Shown: positions 1 to 8,875, counted from the first letter of the stretch. The stretch: 16,793 bases of DNA from Ruminococcaceae bacterium UBA6392 (GCA_002438685.1 DJQG01000071.1:26878-43670), one strand, 5' to 3'. Notes: a model not told the origin generated them from the sequence alone. Numbers and translations are program-made.

Positions 1-101
1 TCCTCGATTCAACCGAATTTTCACCGTGTGACAGCCTCGAGAATATTCTTCTCGCCGATTCCCGCGCAAGGGAAAAGGTGCATGAGATGTTCGGCTGCTA
101 A
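1..101 (+). CDS. dxr: 1-deoxy-D-xylulose 5-phosphate reductoisomerase, C-terminal fragment (cut by window edge)
   Basis: Only the last 32 codons are present, reading from base 3 to a TAA at 99-101. The peptide contains SLENILLADSRAREKV, which fits the C-terminal helix of Dxr, where a serine-leucine-glutamate/aspartate stretch precedes an acidic residue and an arginine-alanine/glutamate run. Dxr makes 2-C-methyl-D-erythritol 4-phosphate, the first committed MEP-pathway step. The identification rests partly on context, because dxr directly before an RseP-type protease and ispG is a common clostridial order. The catalytic and NADPH-binding parts lie outside the window and cannot be checked. The next gene starts 26 bases downstream, so the two are probably co-transcribed. 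Confidence 0.8.
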   Translation, partial: LDSTEFSPCDSLENILLADSRAREKVHEMFGC

Positions 102-127
102 TTCCACGGGCTGAAAGGATATTTTAT

Positions 128-1219
128 ATGTTTTTGAATACCGCGCTGTCGTTTTCGGCAGTTTGGAGCAAAGTCTGGCCGTTTCTTGTGGCTATACTTT
201 TCTTCGGCATCGTCATAATGTTCCATGAACTCGGTCATTTCCTTTTTGCAAAGCTTTTCAAGGTCAAGGTCAACGAGTTCTCTATCGGCATGGGTCCCGC
301 CATCTTCAAAAAGAAGAAGGGCGAGACTGATTATGCCGTGCGTATTCTGCCCATCGGCGGATATGTCAGCATGGAGGGCGAGGACGAGGACAGCGAGGAT
401 CAGCACGCGTTCAACAACAAGCCCCTGTGGCAGCGCATGATAATCGTTGCCGCCGGAGCTACCGTCAATCTCATCATGGGCGTCATTATCGTCGCCATTA
501 TGCTCTGCCAGTCCGATCTTATCGGCACCACTCAGATTCGCTCTTTTTATGACAACGCAACAAGTGCCGCGAGCGGACTTGAAGCAGGGGATAAGATAGT
601 CAAAATAAACGGCAAACGCGTCTATTCCCAGTATGATATAACATTTCTCATGATGCGCGACGATGACGGCGTCATGGACTTTGTCGTCAAAAGAGACGGC
701 AAAAATGTCGAACTCAAGGATGTTAGGTTTCAGACCAGCCCGATAGAGGGTCAGGAGAATCTTATAAGCATCCACTATGATTTCATTATCGTCGGCGTTA
801 AACCGACATTTCTGAGCGTCACAAAGAATGCTTTTCTTGAAAGTATTTCAATAGGACGCATGGTCTGGATAAGCCTGTTCGATTTAATAATGGGCAGATA
901 CGGGCTCAGCGAAGTTTCGGGGCCGATAGGTGTTATAAACTATGTCGCGGATGCTGCGTCGGCTTCGTCTACTTCAATGGATTGGACTCCGCTTTTGACC
1001 ATTATGGCGCTGATAGCTATTAATATCGGTCTGTTTAATCTCCTGCCCATCCCGGCGCTTGACGGCGGCAGACTGTTCTTTATGTTTATCGAGCTTATCA
1101 TCCGCAGACCCATCCCGCAGAAATTTGAAAAGTGGGTTCACGCGGTCGGCATGATACTTCTGCTCGTATTTATGGCTGTGATTTCATTCAAAGATATTGT
1201 CAGTTTGATAAGAGGTTAG
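128..1219 (+). CDS. rseP: RIP (site-2) intramembrane zinc metalloprotease, RseP/RasP family
   Basis: The 363-residue protein is a membrane-embedded protease of the family that cuts anti-sigma factors and leftover signal peptides inside the bilayer. The first membrane helix (about residues 17-38) carries the zinc motif HELGH at 33-37. The third metal ligand lies in the late LDG motif at 311-313 (context LLPIPALDGGR). A hydrophobic helix at about 100-127 follows the membrane-reentrant FSIGMGP and GGYVSMEGE segments, and one PDZ-like domain covers about 139-205. Two more hydrophobic helices lie near the C-terminus. Length and architecture match Gram-positive RasP. The ATG at 128 is preceded by AAAGGA at good spacing. 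The gene sits between dxr and ispG, 4 bases before the latter, as in many Clostridia. Its substrate cannot be read from this sequence. Confidence 0.95.
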   Translation: MFLNTALSFSAVWSKVWPFLVAILFFGIVIMFHELGHFLFAKLFKVKVNEFSIGMGPAIFKKKKGETDYAVRILPIGGYVSMEGEDEDSEDQHAFNNKPLWQRMIIVAAGATVNLIMGVIIVAIMLCQSDLIGTTQIRSFYDNATSAASGLEAGDKIVKINGKRVYSQYDITFLMMRDDDGVMDFVVKRDGKNVELKDVRFQTSPIEGQENLISIHYDFIIVGVKPTFLSVTKNAFLESISIGRMVWISLFDLIMGRYGLSEVSGPIGVINYVADAASASSTSMDWTPLLTIMALIAINIGLFNLLPIPALDGGRLFFMFIELIIRRPIPQKFEKWVHAVGMILLLVFMAVISFKDIVSLIRG

Positions 1220-1223
1220 AGTT

Positions 1224-2279
1224 ATGGCATTTGAACGCAGAAAAAGCAAAGAAGTCAGAATAGGCGATTTGACTATCGGCGGTAATTCTCCGATAGCCGT
1301 TCAGTCGATGCTCAATATCCCCGCGCATGATATTGAGGGCAGCGTGAAGCAGGCTAAGGCTCTCGAAAAAGCCGGATGCCAGATAATCCGCGCCGCAATA
1401 CCCGATATGGATGCGGTGAAGCTTATCCCGGCTCTCAAAGAGGCAGTAAAAGTGCCGATAGTCGCGGATATACATTTTGATTACAGACTTGCGCTCGAAA
1501 GCATCTCTGCGGGCGTTGATAAAATACGCATCAATCCCGGCAATATCGGCTCGAAAGACAGAGTCAAGGCTGTTGCCGATGCTTGCGCCAATAATGGTAT
1601 CCCGATAAGGGTCGGCGTCAACAGCGGCTCTATCGAGAAAGATATTCTCGCAAAATACGGCGCTCCCACTGCACAGGCTCTTGTGGACAGCGCAATGGGT
1701 CATGTGCGCCTGCTCGAGGAGTGCGATTTTAATAATGTTGTTATATCGCTCAAGTCCTCCGATGTTCCGATGACCGTCGAAGCATATGAGCTTATCTCGC
1801 AGATTTGCGATTATCCGCTCCATGTCGGCATAACCGAGGCGGGCACATGGAAAATGAGCCTTGTCAAGTCGAGCGTCGGTATCGGTTCTCTGCTCCTGCA
1901 CGGAATCGGCGATACTATCCGTGTCTCGATGACCGACGATCCGGTCAAGGAAGTTGCGGCGGGCTATGATATCCTGCGCGCAACAGGTGCCAAAAAAGAC
2001 TGCGTCCAGATAGTTTCATGCCCGACCTGCGGCAGAACAAAGATAGATTTGATATCCCTCGCAAACGCAGTCGAAGAGCGGCTCGCGTCATGCAACAAGC
2101 CGATAAAGGTCGCGGTCATGGGCTGCGCCGTCAACGGACCGGGCGAAGCGCGAGAAGCCGATATCGGTATCGCCGGCGGCGACGGCTGCGCGCTGATATT
2201 CAAAAAAGGCAAGATAATCAAAAAAGTACCTGAGTCAGAGGTGCTTGACAGTCTTATGGAAGAGATAGATAAACTTTAA
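1224..2279 (+). CDS. ispG: 4-hydroxy-3-methylbut-2-en-1-yl diphosphate synthase (IspG/GcpE)
   Basis: IspG is an iron-sulfur enzyme that converts methylerythritol 2,4-cyclodiphosphate to HMBPP, the penultimate step of the MEP isoprenoid pathway. The 351-residue length fits the compact bacterial form, with an N-terminal TIM barrel and a C-terminal cluster domain. Barrel motifs include QSMLN near the start, ADIHFD and RINPGNIG. The three cluster cysteines are visible as C266 and C269 (SCPTCGR) and C301 (GCAVNGPGEA). E308 in that last motif is the expected fourth ligand or catalytic glutamate. The ATG at 1224 is preceded by AGAGG at 1211-1215 with an 8-base spacer and follows the rseP stop by 4 bases. 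The stop TAA overlaps the first possible polC start as TAATG, so the genes are translationally adjacent. With dxr upstream, this places two MEP genes in one operon. Confidence 0.97.
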   Translation: MAFERRKSKEVRIGDLTIGGNSPIAVQSMLNIPAHDIEGSVKQAKALEKAGCQIIRAAIPDMDAVKLIPALKEAVKVPIVADIHFDYRLALESISAGVDKIRINPGNIGSKDRVKAVADACANNGIPIRVGVNSGSIEKDILAKYGAPTAQALVDSAMGHVRLLEECDFNNVVISLKSSDVPMTVEAYELISQICDYPLHVGITEAGTWKMSLVKSSVGIGSLLLHGIGDTIRVSMTDDPVKEVAAGYDILRATGAKKDCVQIVSCPTCGRTKIDLISLANAVEERLASCNKPIKVAVMGCAVNGPGEAREADIGIAGGDGCALIFKKGKIIKKVPESEVLDSLMEEIDKL

Positions 2280-2290
2280 TGGAGACAATG

Positions 2291-5200
2291 ATGTCCGGCA
2301 AGAAGTTAGTTGATTTTGTAAAAGAATATATTGATGATTCCGAATTGCTCTCTGAGCTTGAGAACATTCAGCTTGACGATATCAGACTGAATGTCGAGCG
2401 CAGGGAGCTCGAACTGCTTTGCTCGGCGGCTGCTGCGCCGGGCAAGCTTATTTTGAGAGCCGTCGAAACTTCGCTCATAAAAGCGTTCACTCTCAATGCC
2501 GCAGTGATAAACTGCTCGGTCAAAGAAGAAAAACGCGAAGATGCTCCGAAAGAGCCGATGAGTGAACTCGGGCTTGCCAAACTGCTCGTTTCTTTGCGCA
2601 GGGAGTTTCCCGCCGCGAACGGATTTTTGAACGATGCAAAATGCTTCATGCTCGGCGATATGGTGTCCGTCCAGCTCAAGAGCGGCGCGGATGTCATAAA
2701 CAATCTCGGCGCGCCCAAACGCTTTGCTCAGATGATATTTGAGCACTTCGGCGAGGATGTCGGCGTTGAGTTCACCGACAGCGGCGCACCCGTTGATGAC
2801 GGCGAGGTCATGCAGTATCAGGAAGAGCTTGACAGCGGCATACGCAACGCGTTCGCCGACAAAGTCTCGCAGGAAAAAGATCTCAGCAATCTCACGAGAA
2901 CATATGACGAATACCCGTTTTCAACGAAATATTCCGTCCCGATCTACGGATCTATAATAAAAACCAAGCCCATGCCGCTGAGCGAGATAGCTTCAGATTC
3001 CGGCTCGGTCGTCGTCTGGGGCACCGTCTTTTCTTTTGAGTCGCGCGACACACGCGACGGCAAGAGAAAAATAATCAATTTCTGCATTACAGATAAAACA
3101 AATTCATATTCCGTCAAGATATTCGAGCTTGCCGAAAACTGCGAGAGTCTGCTCAAGAATATCAAAGACGGCGTCGCCGTTATGGTCAGAGGCGTTGTCA
3201 ACTATGACTCCTATATGAAGTGCGACTGCATAAACGCGCGAGCCATAACGACGATCGACCTTATCGAAAAGAAGGACGACGCACCCGAAAAACGCGTCGA
3301 ACTCCATTTGCATACCACGATGTCTGCCATGGACGCCGTTTCGAGCGCCACAAAACTCGTTGAACGCGCTATAGCGTGGGGACACAAGGCAATAGCCATA
3401 ACCGACCACGGCGTTGTTCAGGCGTTCCCCGAAGCCTGCGCCGCGGCAAAAGGCAAGATAAAGATACTCTACGGCATGGAGGGCTATTATTTTGACGACC
3501 GCGTCGTCGATCCTGCCGAGAAGAAAAAGAAATATAACCACATAATCTTCCTTGCAAAGAATTATGTAGGACTTAAAAATCTTTATAAAATAATCACAAA
3601 ATCTAACCTCGAATATTTCAGCCGCAAGCCCGGTGTCCCGCGCTCGGTTATTGAAGAGTTCCGCGAGGGTATAATCGTCGGCAGTGCGTGCGAGCAGGGT
3701 GAAGTTTACCGAGCCATACTCGACGGAAAATCCGACGATGAAGTGCTTGAAATTGCCTCGTTCTACGATTACCTTGAGATACAGCCCAACGGCAACAACG
3801 CTTTCCTTATCAGAGAGGGCAGAGTTAAGGATGTTCAGGGGCTTGAGGATATAAACAAAAAGATAATCGCCACAGCCGACAAGCTCGGCAAGCTCACCGT
3901 CGCCACCTGCGATGTCCATTTCATGGACAAAAGCGACAGCGTTTTCAGAGAGATTATCATGACCGGTCAGGGCTTTACAGATGCCGCGCAGCAGGCTCCG
4001 CTCTATTTCAGAACAACGCAGGAGATGCTCGATGAGTTCGCCTATCTCGGCGAGGAGACCGCCCGCGAAGTTGTTATTGAAAACACCAATAAGATAGCCG
4101 ATATGTGCGAAGTTATCCAGCCCATACCGGACGGTACATATCCTCCGCGAATCCCGGGTTCCGATGAAGAACTGCGCGAGATATGCTATAAGCATGTGAA
4201 AGATATCTACGGCGATCCTCTGCCGGAATATGTTGAAAAACGCCTTGAAAAAGAGCTCAGCTCAATTATCGAACACGGCTACGCCGTGCTTTATATCATC
4301 GCCCAGCGACTCGTCAAATTCTCCATGGATCACGGTTATTACGTCGGTTCGCGAGGATCGGTCGGCTCGTCGTTCGTCGCTTTCGCGGCGGAGATATCCG
4401 AAGTTAATCCGCTTATGCCGCACTACCTATGCAAGCACTGTAAAAAGAGCACCTTCTTCATGGACGGCTCGATAGGCTCGGGCTTCGACCTGCCGCCGAA
4501 GAACTGCGAGATATGCGGCGAACCGCTTGTCCGCGACGGCCACGATATTCCGTTCGAAACATTCCTCGGTTTCCACGGTGATAAACAGCCCGATATCGAC
4601 CTTAACTTCTCCGGCGATTTCCAGTCGCAGGCGCATAAGTATACCGAAACTCTTTTCGGCGCTAAGAACGTTTTCAAGGCAGGTACAATCGGTACTCTCG
4701 CTGATAAGACCGCTTACGGCTTCGTCAAGAAATGGCTCGATGAAAAGGGCATGACTGTTCAGCGCGCGGAGGAGGACAGGCTCGTCCAGGGCTGCGTCGG
4801 AATAAAGCGCACAACCGGCCAGCACCCCGGCGGAATGGTTGTTGTGCCGGACTATAAAGAGGCTGAGGACTTCACGCCTATCCAGCACCCTGCGGACGAT
4901 CCCGATAAGGGCACGCGAACAACGCACTTCGACTTCCATGCGCTCCATGATACGATACTCAAGCTTGACATTCTCGGTCACGATGTGCCGACGTTCTATA
5001 AGCATCTTGAAAATCTGACCGGAACTTCCGTCATGGATGCCGATGTCTGCGACCCGAAGCTCTATGAGATGCTTTTATCTCCCGAGCCCATGGGCGTAAC
5101 AGAGGAGGACATCGACTGCAATACAGGTACATTATCTCTTCCCGAACTCGGAACACCGTTCGTGCGCCAGATGCTTCTTGACTCAAAGCCGAAGAACTTT

Positions 5201-6037
5201 TCCGATATGCTCCAGATATCCGGACTTTCCCACGGTACCGATGTCTGGCTCGGCAACGCAAAAGATCTTATCGATAACGGCACCTGCACCATTTCCGATG
5301 TTATCGGAACACGAGACAGTATCATGACCTATCTTATACATAAGGGCGTCGAGCCGAGCATGGCGTTCAAGATAATGGAGATAACCCGTAAGGGTAAAGC
5401 GAAAAAGCTCCTTACCGACGAACACAAGGCTGCGATGCGCGCGAATAATGTCCCCGAGTGGTATATTGACAGCTGTCTTAAAATAAAATATATGTTCCCG
5501 AAGGCTCACGCCGCGGCGTATGTTATCGCCGCCATGCGCCTTGCGTGGTATAAGCTCTATTATCCCGTCGAGTACTACGCGACATATATGACTGTTCGCG
5601 GCGAAGACCTTGATACCGTGTCAATTATGGCGGGTCAGGAAGCCGTCAAGAACAAGATGAAATATCTCAAGACAAAGATGAACATGAAGGAAGCCACCGC
5701 CAAGGAGGAGAATATGTTCACTTCTCTCCAGGTCGTCAATGAGATGATGGCGCGCGGGGTGAAATTCCTTCCGGTCGATGTCTATAATTCCGATGCCAAG
5801 GTCTATCATATCGAGGACGGCAAGATAAGGCTTCCGTTCTCCGCTCTCGGCGGATGCGGCGGCGTTGCCGCGGAGCAGCTTGCCGCGGCGCGCGATGACG
5901 GCGAGGGCAAGTACCTTTCAGTCGAAGATCTGCGCAGACGAGCGAGCGTTTCCAAAACCGTTATCGAGGCTCTCGAAGCGGCAGGCGCGCTCGAGGATAT
6001 CCCGAAAACCACGCAGATAAGCCTTTTTGACATGTAA
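2291..6037 (+). CDS. polC: DNA polymerase III PolC-type alpha subunit lacking the inserted 3'-5' exonuclease domain
   Basis: This is the Gram-positive replicative polymerase. I chose the ATG at 2291 because GGAG lies 6 bases upstream; ATGs at 2279 and 2288 are possible. Numbering is from 2291 (1248 residues). An N-terminal region is followed by an OB fold at about 221-321, then a PHP domain with candidate metal ligands H339, H341, D348, H373, E397, H417, D541 and H543. A four-cysteine zinc site (C714, C717, C739, C742) precedes the catalytic aspartates D768 and D770 (PDIDLNF) and D881 (THFDFH). The C-terminus ends in QISLFDM, a beta-clamp-binding motif. Classical PolC is about 1430-1460 residues and has a DnaQ-like exonuclease of about 185 residues inserted in PHP. 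Here E397 is joined to H417 by only 19 residues and no exonuclease motif is present. The reading frame is otherwise intact. No clear terminator follows. Confidence 0.96.
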   Translation: MSGKKLVDFVKEYIDDSELLSELENIQLDDIRLNVERRELELLCSAAAAPGKLILRAVETSLIKAFTLNAAVINCSVKEEKREDAPKEPMSELGLAKLLVSLRREFPAANGFLNDAKCFMLGDMVSVQLKSGADVINNLGAPKRFAQMIFEHFGEDVGVEFTDSGAPVDDGEVMQYQEELDSGIRNAFADKVSQEKDLSNLTRTYDEYPFSTKYSVPIYGSIIKTKPMPLSEIASDSGSVVVWGTVFSFESRDTRDGKRKIINFCITDKTNSYSVKIFELAENCESLLKNIKDGVAVMVRGVVNYDSYMKCDCINARAITTIDLIEKKDDAPEKRVELHLHTTMSAMDAVSSATKLVERAIAWGHKAIAITDHGVVQAFPEACAAAKGKIKILYGMEGYYFDDRVVDPAEKKKKYNHIIFLAKNYVGLKNLYKIITKSNLEYFSRKPGVPRSVIEEFREGIIVGSACEQGEVYRAILDGKSDDEVLEIASFYDYLEIQPNGNNAFLIREGRVKDVQGLEDINKKIIATADKLGKLTVATCDVHFMDKSDSVFREIIMTGQGFTDAAQQAPLYFRTTQEMLDEFAYLGEETAREVVIENTNKIADMCEVIQPIPDGTYPPRIPGSDEELREICYKHVKDIYGDPLPEYVEKRLEKELSSIIEHGYAVLYIIAQRLVKFSMDHGYYVGSRGSVGSSFVAFAAEISEVNPLMPHYLCKHCKKSTFFMDGSIGSGFDLPPKNCEICGEPLVRDGHDIPFETFLGFHGDKQPDIDLNFSGDFQSQAHKYTETLFGAKNVFKAGTIGTLADKTAYGFVKKWLDEKGMTVQRAEEDRLVQGCVGIKRTTGQHPGGMVVVPDYKEAEDFTPIQHPADDPDKGTRTTHFDFHALHDTILKLDILGHDVPTFYKHLENLTGTSVMDADVCDPKLYEMLLSPEPMGVTEEDIDCNTGTLSLPELGTPFVRQMLLDSKPKNFSDMLQISGLSHGTDVWLGNAKDLIDNGTCTISDVIGTRDSIMTYLIHKGVEPSMAFKIMEITRKGKAKKLLTDEHKAAMRANNVPEWYIDSCLKIKYMFPKAHAAAYVIAAMRLAWYKLYYPVEYYATYMTVRGEDLDTVSIMAGQEAVKNKMKYLKTKMNMKEATAKEENMFTSLQVVNEMMARGVKFLPVDVYNSDAKVYHIEDGKIRLPFSALGGCGGVAAEQLAAARDDGEGKYLSVEDLRRRASVSKTVIEALEAAGALEDIPKTTQISLFDM

Positions 6038-6085
6038 TCATATAAAAATTCTATGTTTTTGCGGCAAATTTTTGCATTTCGGCTA

Positions 6086-6114
6086 TTGTCTGAACAGCGA
6101 TTTTCTGATATTAT
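6086..6114 (+). promoter_or_regulatory. Predicted sigma-A promoter for the M20 peptidase-glycerate kinase pair
   Basis: TTGTCT at 6086-6091 and TATTAT at 6109-6114 are separated by exactly 17 bases. A TG one base before the -10 gives an extended -10 element. Transcription would start near 6121, leaving a leader of about 77 bases before the ATG at 6198. It sits in the 160-base gap after polC, which contains no gene. I see no convincing terminator in that gap, so read-through from polC is also possible. Confidence 0.55.
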
Positions 6115-6197
6115 TATGTAGATATTTGACTTCGGGATTTACCGCGTCAAAGTATATATCAATTTGTTTCGCCGCGTGGCGTGAAAGGAGAAAAACA

Positions 6198-7670
6198 ATG
6201 GGACTCAAAATACTTTACGGCATTCTGATAGCTCTCGGTATTTTTATCGTCATAACCCTTATCAGAGCCGCGTTCTTTGTCCCCAAGAAGAGGGAGACAA
6301 AGCCTCTTGAGAAAGAGAATGTCGACGTTGAGCGTGTTGCAAAGCACCTGAGCGGTGCGATTCAGATTCCCACCGTATCTTATCTGGAAAAAGATAAGGT
6401 CGACTGGTCGCAGTTTGAAAAATTCCACAAATTCCTTGAGGAGTCATATCCTCTGCTACATAAGACTCTCGAGCGCGAGGATATCGCCGAGGCGAGCCTG
6501 CTCTATCGCTGGAAGGGCAAGAATCCCGATCTCGAGCCTATAGCTCTGCTTTCGCATCAGGATGTCGTTCCGATTGAGCCCGGCACCGAGGGTGACTGGA
6601 CTCATGAGCCGTTCAGCGGCTATAACGACGGCGAGTTCATCTGGGGCAGAGGCGCTCTCGATATGAAGAACCACCTTATCTGCGTTATGGAAGCCGTCGA
6701 GACTCTTCTTGAAGAGGGCTATGAGCCCGAGAGAGATGTCTATCTTTGCTTCGGTCACGATGAGGAAGTCGTCGCTTCCAAGGATGCCGGTGCAAAGGCT
6801 ATCATGGAAACGCTTAAATCCCGCGGTATTCACCTCGACAGTGTTATTGACGAGGGCGGTGCCATACTGCCTATAAATGTCAAGCATGTTCTCAAGGGCA
6901 ACCTTGCGGGCATCGGTATTGCAGAAAAGGGCTATGCTGACTTTTCGATGAGCGTCAGAGCCAAGGGCGGTCATTCTTCTCAGCCCCCGAAGCACAGCGC
7001 TATCGGCAAGATTGCAAATGTTGTCAGAGATGTTGAAAATCATCAGTTCAAGTCGAAGCTTGAGCCGTTCGTTCTCAAGCTCTTCTCAAACCTCGGCAGA
7101 AGAACTACATATCCCGTCAGAGTCGTTGCCTGCAACCTCTGGCTGCTCAAACCTCTCGCTAAGTTTATAATGGAGCAGATTCCGCCGTCGGCTTCTCTTA
7201 TTAGAACCACTACCGGCGTTACTATGGCTGAGGGCAGCCCCGCCGCCAATGTTCTTCCCCAGGAAGCGTCTGTCACCGCGAATTTCAGAATGATGCCCGG
7301 CACAACCGCCGAGGATGTTGAGAAGCACCTGCGCAAGGTCATCAAGAACAAGGACGTTGAGATAAAGTGCCTCAAGAGCAAAGAAGCATCCAGGTTCTCT
7401 CCGACCGATTCGAGATCCTTTAAAGTCATCGAAGAGATATGCGTCAGATCCGATCCCGATGTCATTGTCGCGCCTTATCTTGTTATGGGCGGCACCGATG
7501 CGTGCTTTTATGAGCCCGTCTGCGAGAATATCTATCGTTTCGCTCCCTTCCATGTGAGCACGAAGCTCCTTCTCTGCACCCACGCTACCAACGAGCGCTG
7601 CCCGGTCACTGCTCTTGATGAGGGCGTGTCGTTCTTCAAGAGATATATCAGAATGCTTACAAAAGACTGA
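6198..7670 (+). CDS. Membrane-anchored M20 family metallopeptidase (carboxypeptidase S / PM20D1-like)
   Basis: The 490-residue protein belongs to the M20 dizinc hydrolases, which cleave amide bonds at the C-terminus of small peptides or N-acyl amino acids. The dizinc site is complete: H120 and D122 (SHQDVVP), bridging D155 (GALDMKNH), catalytic E189 with metal ligand E190 (GHDEEV), D218 (DEGG), and the late H462 (THATNER). The lid or dimerisation domain carries H259 (GGHSS). This motif spacing is nearest to the carboxypeptidase S branch. A single hydrophobic helix at about residues 5-28 should anchor it in the membrane. Basic residues follow the helix (R23, K30-R32), so which side the catalytic domain faces is unclear. 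The ATG at 6198 has AAAGGAG 7 bases upstream. A longer reading from 6027 would have no such site. The substrate is unknown. The glycerate kinase begins 4 bases after its stop. Confidence 0.9.
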   Translation: MGLKILYGILIALGIFIVITLIRAAFFVPKKRETKPLEKENVDVERVAKHLSGAIQIPTVSYLEKDKVDWSQFEKFHKFLEESYPLLHKTLEREDIAEASLLYRWKGKNPDLEPIALLSHQDVVPIEPGTEGDWTHEPFSGYNDGEFIWGRGALDMKNHLICVMEAVETLLEEGYEPERDVYLCFGHDEEVVASKDAGAKAIMETLKSRGIHLDSVIDEGGAILPINVKHVLKGNLAGIGIAEKGYADFSMSVRAKGGHSSQPPKHSAIGKIANVVRDVENHQFKSKLEPFVLKLFSNLGRRTTYPVRVVACNLWLLKPLAKFIMEQIPPSASLIRTTTGVTMAEGSPAANVLPQEASVTANFRMMPGTTAEDVEKHLRKVIKNKDVEIKCLKSKEASRFSPTDSRSFKVIEEICVRSDPDVIVAPYLVMGGTDACFYEPVCENIYRFAPFHVSTKLLLCTHATNERCPVTALDEGVSFFKRYIRMLTKD

Positions 7671-7674
7671 TAAT

Positions 7675-8790
7675 ATGAATATTCTGCTGTCACCCGATTC
7701 TTTCAAAGGTACGCTGACTTCCTCCGAGGCCTGCGATATAATTGAATCGGCACTCAGAAACAGAATACCGGATTGCAATGTGATAAAGCTCCCCGCTGCC
7801 GATGGCGGCGAGGGGCTTTGCTCAAGTTTTGCGAATTCTAACGATGGCGAATGGATATCTGCCGATGCCAAAGACCCGTTCGGTTTATCTTTGCGCGCGG
7901 AGTATTATATGCTCAAAAGTGGCGCGGCTGTTATTGAAACCGCTTCGTGCGCCGGACTTCCGCTGGCGGGGGACAGAGCCGACCCTACCGTTACAACCAC
8001 TGCGGGCGTCGGCATGCTTATACGCGATGCTGTAAATCGCGGCACAAAGCGTATTGTTTTGGGTCTCGGCGGCAGCGCGACTAATGACTGCGGCGCAGGT
8101 ATGGCGTCGGAGCTAGGTTTTCTTTTTCGCGATAAAAATAATAATTTATTTGTTCCTGTCGGTGGAACGCTGATAGATGTCGAACATATTATCCCGCCCG
8201 AAAAGCCGGTTGATATTCCCGTGGTCGCTGCGTGCGATGTCACTAATCCGCTTTTCGGGGTTGACGGTGCGGCCTATGTTTTTGCTCCGCAAAAGGGCGC
8301 AAATGCAGAGCAGGTCGAATTGCTCGACCGAGGGCTGCGCCATATGGCCGATATACTCAAAAGAGATCTCAACTTCAACTCGGAAAATCTTTCCGGGTCG
8401 GGCGCCGCAGGCGGTCTCGGCGCAGGCGCGGCAGCTTTCCTGAATGCCGAACTCAGAAGCGGCATAGATATAGTTCTGGACGAATCCGGCTTTGACAAAC
8501 TCGCCGCAGATGCCGACATAGTTATAACGGGCGAGGGGAGATTCGACTCCCAAAGTGCCAACGGAAAAGTGATGAGCGGAGTTTGCAGAAGAGCCGCCAA
8601 AGCGGGAACGAAAGTTTACGCCGTCTGCGGGTGTGCGTCAAACGATGCCGACCCTGCCGCGCTCGGAATAGAGAAACTCTTTGTATCGTCCGACGGAACT
8701 CACAGCATGGATGAATTGCAGATTTCCTGCCGCCGCGACTTATTTGACGCTGCAACTGCCCTTGCAGAAGAAATAATAAAGTTTGATTAA
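7675..8790 (+). CDS. glxK: Glycerate kinase (GlxK/GarK family, glycerate 2-kinase type)
   Basis: This 371-residue enzyme phosphorylates D-glycerate with ATP, feeding it into lower glycolysis. Family landmarks occur in order: SPDSFKGTLTSSEA at the N-terminus, PAADGGEG near residue 42, GLGGSATNDCGAGMASELG mid-protein, GAAGGLGAGAAAFLNAELR, and ITGEGRFDSQSANGK near the C-terminus. Length is typical of the family. The ATG at 7675 begins exactly at the expected family N-terminus; an upstream in-frame start at 7615 would lie inside the peptidase gene and is rejected. I see no good ribosome binding site, and the gene starts 4 bases after the upstream stop. Translation therefore probably depends on coupling to the M20 gene. 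Whether the product is 2- or 3-phosphoglycerate cannot be settled here; class I kinases of this type usually make 2-phosphoglycerate. No glycerate transporter or glyoxylate gene is nearby. Confidence 0.93.
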   Translation: MNILLSPDSFKGTLTSSEACDIIESALRNRIPDCNVIKLPAADGGEGLCSSFANSNDGEWISADAKDPFGLSLRAEYYMLKSGAAVIETASCAGLPLAGDRADPTVTTTAGVGMLIRDAVNRGTKRIVLGLGGSATNDCGAGMASELGFLFRDKNNNLFVPVGGTLIDVEHIIPPEKPVDIPVVAACDVTNPLFGVDGAAYVFAPQKGANAEQVELLDRGLRHMADILKRDLNFNSENLSGSGAAGGLGAGAAAFLNAELRSGIDIVLDESGFDKLAADADIVITGEGRFDSQSANGKVMSGVCRRAAKAGTKVYAVCGCASNDADPAALGIEKLFVSSDGTHSMDELQISCRRDLFDAATALAEEIIKFD

Positions 8791-8800
8791 TTGTTATTTC

Positions 8801-8829
8801 TTGATTTTTCGATGAATTTGTGATAAAAT
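8801..8829 (+). promoter_or_regulatory. Predicted sigma-A promoter P1 upstream of the O-antigen-ligase-like gene
   Basis: TTGATT (8801-8806) and TAAAAT (8824-8829) are spaced by 17 bases, and TG at 8821-8822 makes an extended -10. It lies 10 bases after the glycerate kinase stop. The start would be near 8836, giving a leader of about 95 bases. Confidence 0.55.
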
Positions 8830-8875
8830 AAACTGCTAAATATGGGAACTGTATCTGCGACTTTCAGCAGTATTT

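Noticed and set aside
3104..4195. Long antisense open frame (363 codons) opposite polC
   Set aside because: It lies wholly within conserved polC coding sequence and its composition looks like a shadow frame. No recognisable domain.
6027..6197. N-terminal extension of the M20 peptidase reading frame starting at 6027
   Set aside because: It overlaps the end of polC, has no ribosome binding site, and crosses the predicted promoter at 6086-6114. The ATG at 6198 has a strong site and begins a normal membrane helix.
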